DNA of 64,000 nucleotides. Origin: Amphibalanus amphitrite. Lineage: Eukaryota; Arthropoda; Thecostraca; Balanomorpha; Balanidae. The notes below the pieces were generated by a model, which was not told the DNA's origin, searched no databases, and was given only the letters and a program-made list of their open reading frames with translations. A program made the translations under genes and the position numbers. Every line of letters starts with the position of its first letter. Position 1 is the first letter of the stretch. Positions 19,343-64,000 of the stretch are shown piece by piece. The stretch is taken from positions 744,001 to 808,000 of the forward strand of contig NW_024881675.1 in assembly GCF_019059575.1 (NCBI RefSeq), written 5' to 3'.

Positions 19343-22216
19343 ATGTCTCCTAAGACTGTGTTTTCTGTTGTCAGATGTTGCCAGGTGAACTTGAATGGTC
19401 TACCTAGCAAACTTGGCATCCTTTCCCAATTCATTTCCAAGCATCAACTTAGTATTATTGCTATCACTGAATCCCATCTCACCTCCCTGTCCCAAAGCTC
19501 CTTTGTCTCCATACCTGGCTATGAAATCATCAGGCACGACACCAAGGGTACAGTGTCCAAACATGGTGTGTGTGCTTTTGTTCGCAGGAACTTAATGGTG
19601 GACCAGGTGGTTACCCCCTATGATAATGTCTTAAGCTTCCATCTTTCAGATTTTAATGTCTACATAGTGATCGTGTACAGACCTCCATCGTACAATGACG
19701 CGCAAAATGTTGCCCTGATAGATGTCCTCAAATTGTTGGTCTGTGACAGAGAGGTTATTATCGTGGGAGACTTCAACCTCCCAGATATCAATTGGAATAA
19801 TGCGACATCCATCTCTCTCCACAGGGAATCTTCCTTATCTGGGTCTTTCTTAGAGCTTTTCAGGAGTTGTGGCCTGATACAGTGGGTCACGCAACCTACG
19901 TACCCTAGATCAGGGAACACACTGGATCTTCTTCTCACCACTGACCATGATCGTATCGGCGACGTGTGCATTGAAGCTCCGCTGCCAGCCTGTGACCACT
20001 GTCCAGTCCTGTTTGACTATGTATTTGAAACAGGTGGTGAGCTGGAAGAGACCGTCCCCAACAACCGTCTAGCATGGCACAAGGGTAACTACACGGCGAT
20101 CTCGGAAGTACTATCGCTTGTTGACTGGGATTTTGAGTTTGCCTACCTTAACGTAACTTCCTCATATGATAAATTTGTTGAGATTGTCAGTGATGTAGTT
20201 AAGGAACATGTACCTGTCAAGACCCTCCGGCCCAGGAGTGCTGTGCCATGGAAGGTAGCGCCCCCAGGGAGTCTGATACGGGACCGGCAGCACGCTTGGC
20301 AGGCCTACAAGAATATCCGCAGACAGAGTGGTAGGCGCTCTAACGATGCTCTTGAAGCGTATTCAAAGTTTTGCAGCCTGAACCGCCAATGCAGATCGTT
20401 TGCCGTGTCTTCCCAGGCCAGGTATGAAGCAAGGGTGATTGATGCGTGGAGAGACAACCCTAAACTTTTTCATGCCTATGTCAGATCCAAGAAGACTGCC
20501 CCTGCCACTGTGGGCCCGCTTAGGCTCCCAGGTGGCCAGGTGAGTGGTGATCCCAAGATAATGAGTGAGTGTCTGGCCTCCTCCTTTTCATCGGTGTTCT
20601 GCCAGTCTACCCCGACTCACCAGGAGCCCCACCAGTTGTCTGACGCATTCATTGACAGGCTGGAGTTCTCCATTGGCGACGTGCATGCACTGCTCCGTGG
20701 CTTGGACGGGAACTCAGCTATGGGCCCGGACCTAATACATCCCCTACTTCTGAATAAGTGTGCTAACGCATTGGCTTACCCCTTGTACGTCATATTCTCA
20801 CGTTCACTGTCTGAAGGTTGTGTTCCCATGATGTGGAAAAAGTCACTGGTTGTACCTATTTTTAAAAAAGGCAGCAGATATGATCCACTGAATTACAGGC
20901 CCATCAGCCTAACCTCAGTGTCTTGCAAGGCCATGGAAAGACTAATATGTGCCCATGTCCACAGCTACCTGGAGGAACACTCTGTCTTGTCTGATCACCA
21001 GTTTGGATTCCGCCCGGGGCGCTCCACCGTTGACCAGTTGCTGCTGGTGTACAATGATGTTTCACAGGCACTGGATGATGGTAGCACAGTTGATGTAATC
21101 CTGTTTGACTACAGCAAGGCCTTTGATGTTGTGAACCACAGCATACTATTGACCAAACTTCGCCTCATCGGGATTGATGGCTCGCTGCTTGACTGGATCT
21201 CATCGTTTCTCTCTCACAGAACGTTACAGGTCGGCGTGATGGACATACTGAGTAGCTCTAAGGCTGTATTAAGTGGTGTCCCTCAGGGATCGGTCCTCGG
21301 CCCTCTCCTTTTTCTTGTGTATATCAACCACATAGCCTCTCAACTGTCTTGTAAGCATAAGGTGTTCGCTGATGACTTAAAAATTTATGCATGTACTAGC
21401 AGGTTGACTGACGCAGACGATACCAACCCTGTGCAGTCATTGCAATCTGATGTGGACGTTCTAGTGCGCACTTCTGAATCCTGGGGACTGCATCTAAACG
21501 CCAGTAAATGCGCCGTGCTAAGATTCTCCAGATCCTCCCGGAACCTAGAACAGGTGCCCCCCACCCCCTATGTCCTTAATGGGAACCCGCTACCCTTTGT
21601 CAGCTCACATCCTGACTTAGGGGTTACAGTGGACATATCCTTGAAGTTCCACCTACACATTGAATCCGTCGCTCACAAAGCCTCAGGACTCTGCCACAGC
21701 TTCCTCAAATCCACAGTGTGTCGAAATCCTGATTTTATGACATTCCTTTTCAAGACCCACGTCAGACCAGTTATTGAATATGGTTCGTGTCTTTGGAACA
21801 CAGGCTACGTGGAGGATGCTCGGAAACTCGAACGTGTCCAGAGGCAATGGACTAAGCGCGTGGAGTCACTATCAGACTTAACTTATGCAGAGAGACTGAA
21901 CAGGCTAGGGCTCTACTCTGTACAGGGAAGGCTGACTAGGGCTGACCTCATCCAGTACTGGAAGATTGTGAATGGTCACAGCTGTATAAGTCCAGACTCC
22001 ATGTTCACTCTAACCGACAGCAGCGTCACCAGAGGTCACAGTCGTAAGATTTATGTGACCCGTTCGTGCACTGATGTACGTAAGCGCTTTTTCTCCAAAC
22101 GATGTGTTAACCTCTGGAACAGCCTCCCTGAATCTGTTGTTACTGCTCCGGACATCCAGTCCTTCAAGAGGGGTCTTGAGCAGCATATCCCAGACAAACT
22201 CGTAGAATATTTGTAA
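19343..22216 (+). CDS. LINE B ORF2: APE endonuclease and reverse transcriptase
   Basis: 957 residues. The endonuclease motifs are ITESHL, VIVYRPP, IVGDFNLPDINW, NTLDLLLTT and the catalytic CDHCPV near residue 222. RT motifs follow: VVPIFKKGSRYDPLNYRPIS, FGFRPGRSTVDQL, ILFDYSKAFDVVNHS, SGVPQGSVLGP and KVFADDLKIY. The thumb region and a typical C-terminus (FFSKRCVNLWNSLPE..) follow to TAA. The frame is intact. The tight ORF1-ORF2 spacing suggests reinitiation or coupled translation. Confidence 0.93.
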   Translation: MSPKTVFSVVRCCQVNLNGLPSKLGILSQFISKHQLSIIAITESHLTSLSQSSFVSIPGYEIIRHDTKGTVSKHGVCAFVRRNLMVDQVVTPYDNVLSFHLSDFNVYIVIVYRPPSYNDAQNVALIDVLKLLVCDREVIIVGDFNLPDINWNNATSISLHRESSLSGSFLELFRSCGLIQWVTQPTYPRSGNTLDLLLTTDHDRIGDVCIEAPLPACDHCPVLFDYVFETGGELEETVPNNRLAWHKGNYTAISEVLSLVDWDFEFAYLNVTSSYDKFVEIVSDVVKEHVPVKTLRPRSAVPWKVAPPGSLIRDRQHAWQAYKNIRRQSGRRSNDALEAYSKFCSLNRQCRSFAVSSQARYEARVIDAWRDNPKLFHAYVRSKKTAPATVGPLRLPGGQVSGDPKIMSECLASSFSSVFCQSTPTHQEPHQLSDAFIDRLEFSIGDVHALLRGLDGNSAMGPDLIHPLLLNKCANALAYPLYVIFSRSLSEGCVPMMWKKSLVVPIFKKGSRYDPLNYRPISLTSVSCKAMERLICAHVHSYLEEHSVLSDHQFGFRPGRSTVDQLLLVYNDVSQALDDGSTVDVILFDYSKAFDVVNHSILLTKLRLIGIDGSLLDWISSFLSHRTLQVGVMDILSSSKAVLSGVPQGSVLGPLLFLVYINHIASQLSCKHKVFADDLKIYACTSRLTDADDTNPVQSLQSDVDVLVRTSESWGLHLNASKCAVLRFSRSSRNLEQVPPTPYVLNGNPLPFVSSHPDLGVTVDISLKFHLHIESVAHKASGLCHSFLKSTVCRNPDFMTFLFKTHVRPVIEYGSCLWNTGYVEDARKLERVQRQWTKRVESLSDLTYAERLNRLGLYSVQGRLTRADLIQYWKIVNGHSCISPDSMFTLTDSSVTRGHSRKIYVTRSCTDVRKRFFSKRCVNLWNSLPESVVTAPDIQSFKRGLEQHIPDKLVEYL

Positions 22217-22439
22217 AATCGCTCGTTATATTGGTATTCTCTGTATGTATTATCGCTAACATGAAATGTATCTATTGCCTGTCATACTGCAGACACACAT
22301 TTCCAGTTCTCATTCTTGTGATCTACGTTGCCAAACTGGAACAACTGTATAGCATGTTTTGAACTGGCGTGTCTTGTGAGACAGGGTTCCTATCCTTCCT
22401 TACCAGCCCTTTTTCCTAAGACTACCAAGCGAAGGGAAC

Positions 22440-22465
22440 CCAACCAGGTAAGTAAACCAGGTAAG
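22440..22465 (+). repeat. 3' terminal tandem repeat of LINE B
   Basis: Two copies of AACCAGGTAAGTA, comparable to the short 3' repeats of CR1-like LINEs. The tail of element A (GAAGGTAAGGAAGGTAAG, near 23190-23207) shares the GGTAAG core, so A and B probably recruit related reverse transcriptases. Confidence 0.7.
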
Positions 22466-22471
22466 TAACGC

Positions 22472-23108
22472 CGCGATTGAGAGCGTGAGCGAAGAGAGGG
22501 ATCTGGGCATCATTATCAACAAGAACCTGAAGTTCCACCAACAAACTGCTGCTGCCATTGCAAAAGCGACCCAGATGTTGGCTATTGTGAGGCGCTCACT
22601 TGCCACCCTCGACATGATCACGCTGCCTCTGCTGTACAAGTCTGTGGTGAGACCGTTCCTCGAGTATGGCAACATTGCATGGGGGCCATTTGGCAGTCAA
22701 TCAGAAACGGTTGGAGCGGGTACAACGTCGAGCGACTCACATGGTTGACACCATCAGACATCTCACATACACCGAGCATCTGCACCGACTCGACATACCG
22801 TCGCTGTACTATAGTCGTCGCCGAGGGGACATGGTGACAGTGTTTCAGCTGTTCCATGGTGGCATGTCAGTCGTTCCTGAAGCGCTTCCGACCAGACACA
22901 GCTCCGACCACACAAGGGGACATCAGTGGAAGCTGCAGAAACCGAACACAAGGACGCTCCGAGGAGGAACACCTTCAGCACAAGAGTTGTGATTGTGAAT
23001 GACTGGAACTCGTCAGCTTCTGTAGTGTCTGCCACCAGCATCAATCAGTTCAAGGCCAGGCTGGACGAACGCTGGAAAAGCCTGAAGTATGACATTCCAT
23101 ACCCATAA
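22472..23108 (+). pseudogene. LINE A reverse transcriptase, right part
   Basis: This is the downstream continuation of the RT interrupted at 17746. Segments ERDLGIIINKNLKFHQQ, SVVRPFLEYGN, HLTYTEHLHRLDIPSLYYSRRRGDMV and FNAFKARLDERW-like text lie in more than one frame, with a frameshift near 22690. It ends in a TAA at 23106-23108. Confidence 0.8.
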
Positions 23109-23207
23109 GAGCCCAGACTGTCCTAGTCCTAGAGCTCGATGAAAACGGGATCTCCAGGCCAAGTGGCCTTTTCCCTCCTGATCACTGTGAAGGTAAGGAA
23201 GGTAAGG

Positions 23208-24216
23208 TAAGATTCCCACACCAACACTAGCTCTTAAAATTTCATGAACTTTAACTTTAAGGTTGAGGTTATGTAAGGCATATATCTTGAAATCCTCCCC
23301 AAAATGATTATTTTTTTCTTAACAGTACCTACTTCGTACCTACTCTACTAATCCACGATGACGATGCCGTCAAAACCCAGTGCCGTGTACAACAGCCGCT
23401 TGCACCAAAATAATTGAATACTCACAGAAATATCTAATATCAATCTCTGAGACTACTCGGATCAGTGACTCCCACCTCTCAAACAATTTACAAATTCTAT
23501 TTATTCACGTCCTAATTAGGGTTTTCACAAATATGACGCATATGCTTCATATAAATATTTGTAGAGTAAAAAGACATAAATTACATTTTGTTAAAAAATT
23601 TTGATCAACATAAGTTTATAATGTAGCTTAAAGTGTTATGCTTTAATAATTTATAATAATTATAATTTGTATATGGTAAAAAATTATTTAACGGCCTCAA
23701 ACAACCTGATTTTCTAAAAATTATTATATATACGTCATTACAAAAGCACTTCAATTTACATAAACCTTGAACAAAATGAGAATCACGAGAGAACCGTAGT
23801 GGGGAAATGAATTGGTACTTTTTGCGGGTTTATCGATAAAGTACCACTCCTTTATTTATAATATCTAGCTTAAATGTTTAAAATCTTGTTTAATATATTT
23901 TTGAAAGGATGAAATAATTTGTTAAATTGCAAAATGTGGCTTATAATTACTAAAACTGGCATTATTTTTGATAAAAGCTCGGTACTCTACTGGCGCCCCA
24001 AGTCTCAAAGTACAATATTCTTCTTCTCTTCTACCAAAACAAATAATAGGCAATGCGCGACAAGAGTGGAAGTGGTTAGGGTCGCATGATTATTTTCGAA
24101 GAATTTTTGTGGATGGCTTGTTTATATCATATCGTTATGTTTTACGTGTGACCCACATTACTTTCAATATGTCCAAGCTCTTTTTACATGAATATATTCG
24201 ATGAAAGTGATCAGTT
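23208..24216. other. AT-rich upstream region of USP32
   Basis: About 1 kb, much more AT-rich than its surroundings, directly before the USP32 start codon. It should contain the USP32 promoter and 5' untranslated region, but no core-promoter motif can be assigned. No gene is supported. Confidence 0.45.
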
Positions 24217-61945
<37,729 letters not shown>

Positions 61946-62158
61946 GTAAGTCGCATCGCCAGGGAAGGGGAGGGTGCCTTAGCATTATGGAATATTGTGC
62001 CAGGCAAAGTTCGGTAGTGGCTGAAAGTATATGAAGGGTTTGGGTCGTGGATTACTCGTTGCGGAATTTCTGAATGAAGGCCAGATGGGTTGGCGAATCT
62101 CGGTGCATTTTGGATTTGCATGTGAGTGCAATCTGTACTAGTTATTTGTGAGAACATC

Positions 62159-62505
62159 CTTTTTTTAAAATTTAGTCCGAACCTTTTGATGGGAAGGATT
62201 CACAAAGACAGAGCCACCGCTAAGCGAAGCTTGTTGCGGTGACCCTGCCCTCTACCCTCCGATCGCGCAATTCCAGTTCTATGGCAGAATTTAGAGTCCA
62301 AAGTTTAACGTGCGCACATAGCCGCGCACGGCCGGTCCCCTCACTGACTTCACCTGGCTACGGCCTGCCACCAACCGCAACCATACCTGTCAGGAGGCCC
62401 ATAAATGTCAAGCGCCCGTCGCGCTTCGAACCCGGACTGTTGTAACCGGGAACGCGTGCTCTCACCACGCGGAGTCCAACGCTCTACCAACTGAGCTACG
62501 GGACC
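62159..62505 (-). mobile_element. tRNA-derived SINE
   Basis: The minus strand starts GGTCCCGTAGCTCAGTTGG (A box) with a B box GGTTCGAAGC about 60 bases later, followed by a 250-bp unrelated body and an A-rich end (TTTTAAAAAAA). The A-B spacing is longer than in a standard tRNA, and the 3' half does not pair with the 5' end. A pol III-driven SINE is the best reading. Confidence 0.75.
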
Positions 62506-62928
62506 GGCAAATCCTGTGTGTTTTGTCCGGCTGGGGGATAGTGTTTTGGGTATGTGTGGTAAATTCACGTCATTAAGATGCTCAATTTTGCACATGGACT
62601 ATGTCAAGCTGTTGCGCTTGAACTCTGATAAATTCATTTGGTCACGGGAGACTTGGGTAGACGCGAATTTCGATATCTACCAGAAACGCAAGCTGTTCTA
62701 ATGTCCTTGCTTGACCTGTAGTATGGGGGGATTGACATAAGTTTAAGAATTACAAGTGGAGGACGTCATTCGATAGACGTTATGCTGGTAAATTAAACAT
62801 GGTCCTTCGTTCAGTCACCGATTCCCGCATCACCGGCTGCCTTTTGACTACCGTAAGGTGGGGCTATTTGAGACAGTGGGGCTATTTGAGACAATATTTA
62901 AAATTGCTATAAAATAAAAACCACTTAA

Positions 62929-63938
62929 AGGGAGATAATGAGCTTTCTTTTTTCTTTAATAAAAATTACTCGACATCTATACTATTTCTACTGTAGTTTC
63001 TATAAAATATGAAAATTTCCTAGCACATTTTCGTATGTGAAAAAGGTTTTTATTTTTGCAAAAAAGAAGCAGTACTTGCAGTACTTGTAACACCCACCGA
63101 AATGCGTTGTCCTTCTTGTCCTTCTCTATAAAAAAAGTCGCAGTATATGGCGCTTTTGTTTCAAACAGCGACGCTTGGGTTTTTGTTTATGTTATCGCCT
63201 TGTCGTTGCTTGGTTGTAAGGATTCTAATTTGAATTAGAGTTAATTCGGTTTAGAATTAATTAGATTCGTACATAGTGCCTACTCTTCTTTGTTTCCAAG
63301 TATTATTTTGCGCCACAAATGAACGGCATGCGCCAGAAACGCAGCCAAATCTTGCGATTGCGACTACGAAATTCATTATTTTGGCCTCAGAGCCTGAAGC
63401 GAAAAATACAAGCATATTTATTTCAAAAAGACTTCAGGTTTGTCGAACGGTGTTATGAGAATTTTGATAACAGTACTGCATAAGTTTTTCAGTGATGCCG
63501 CAAAAGTGTTGTATCTATCTTCTTTTATTGTGCAGTCGGCGGGACCGATTCAAAATTGAGTCGTTGCTACTAAAATAGCAGCATATGGCCTCAGATGATG
63601 AACAGGAAAAATAGTTGCGTAAATTTAGACATAACCACCCCCAAACCATGAATATCTTTTGAAGGCACTATAGACGACCATTAACTAACTAGATGTGATG
63701 AAGATCAAATGTAAGGAATACGCTCATTTTACAAAATTACATGCAAGTACCAAAAAGTGATGTAAGTACTTATTCAACGGTCATTTTCAGCGCTCCCCGC
63801 TAACGTGACTTCAAGTTGAGATATTTGCGGCAAGGTACCGCATTGAGCAAAATGGTTTTAATTTACATTATAACTTGTTGTGTTTTGTCAGAAAATGATC
63901 CTAACTCAGATTTTGTGGAAAAAGGTCATTATCTCCCT
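62929..63938. mobile_element. 1010-bp TTAA transposon, copy 2
   Basis: Same family and orientation as 47941-48951, with TTAA at 62925-62928 and 63939-63942. Differs by about two substitutions and one indel. Lies in the USP32 intron after exon 19. Confidence 0.93.
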
Positions 63939-64000
63939 TTAAAATTTATGCTTGATTTTTTGCTCAGGCGATTTACTACTCGATTCCACACCTCCCTGAG

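Larger units (their letters stand above)
17747..22465 (+). mobile_element. LINE element B, complete two-ORF non-LTR retrotransposon inserted in element A
   Basis: About 4.7 kb: a 400-bp 5' untranslated region, ORF1 (18147-19337), ORF2 (19343-22216) and a 250-bp 3' region ending in two copies of a 13-bp unit (CCAGGTAAGTAAA). The 7-mer TAACGCC occurs at 17740-17746 and again at 22466-22472, as expected for a target duplication. ORF architecture (PHD-finger ORF1, APE endonuclease plus RT in ORF2, short repeated tail) is CR1/jockey-like. Both frames are open, so this copy may be mobilisation-competent. Confidence 0.9.
16336..23207 (+). mobile_element. LINE element A, decayed and split by element B
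   Basis: This is the reverse-transcriptase part of a non-LTR retrotransposon in two pieces, 16336-17746 and 22466-23207. The left piece carries RT blocks (PIYKKGDRRNPASYRPVSL, YLDFAKAFDSVPH, LFADDTKLY) and the right piece the C-terminal RT and thumb region (ERDLGIIINKNLKFH, YKSVVRPFLEYG). The frame stops near 17740 at element B and resumes at 22472. At least three frameshifts or stops (for example TGA near 16587) break the left piece, so A was already dead or died afterwards. The 3' end is a short GGTAAGGAA-type repeat, as CR1-like LINEs often have. The 5' end is truncated next to the 16212-16330 MITE. Confidence 0.85.

Noticed and set aside
62412-62505. Functional tRNA gene
   Set aside because: A and B boxes are present but the acceptor ends do not pair and a SINE-like body with A-rich tail follows.

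Overview
The window is animal nuclear DNA: coding exons are short, GC-rich and separated by GT–AG introns, and the introns and intergenic DNA are crowded with mobile elements. The proteins are clear but divergent orthologues of vertebrate ones (USP32, STIMATE/TMEM110). An aquatic arthropod such as a crustacean would fit this gene content and element load, but I cannot fix the species from sequence alone.

Layout. (1) 337-1943, plus strand: a phase-consistent three-exon model for an unrecognised single-pass membrane protein with a Cys-rich segment and a tail of degenerate decapeptide repeats. (2) 5627-8248, minus strand: a five-exon STIMATE/TMEM110 orthologue, complete at 260 codons. (3) 9731-15890: a full-length Ty3/gypsy-type LTR retrotransposon on the minus strand with LTRs that look identical, a 5-bp target duplication and an uninterrupted Gag-Pol frame. 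(4) 16336-23207: a decayed LINE (element A) split by a complete, two-ORF LINE (element B, 17747-22465); the junctions carry a 7-bp duplication and A resumes exactly where it stopped. (5) 24217 to beyond the right end, plus strand: USP32, of which 19 coding exons (943 codons) were resolved. They run from the N-terminal EF-hand region through the DUSP and ubiquitin-like parts into the USP catalytic domain, including the catalytic Cys box. The rest of the catalytic domain, with its His, lies outside. (6) 56906-60359, minus strand: a two-exon secreted C-type-lectin-like gene nested antisense in USP32 intron 16.

USP32 introns hold several mobile-element classes: TTAA-flanked miniature elements (one 1-kb family present twice, almost identical), a Tc1/mariner-like foldback, a 0.9-kb palindrome, two interlocked foldbacks, tRNA-like SINEs, a truncated LINE, elements packed with AGGTCA hexamers, and elements packed with the palindrome CCGACGTCGG.

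The most unusual signal is in USP32 itself. At six or more exon boundaries the exon edge, together with its splice site, has been tandemly duplicated into the neighbouring intron (exons 7, 8, 9, 12, 15 and 18; weaker at 14). At exon 12 this has produced an in-frame 33-nt microexon-like unit with its own AG and GT. This looks like an ongoing process that creates decoy splice sites and candidate microexons.
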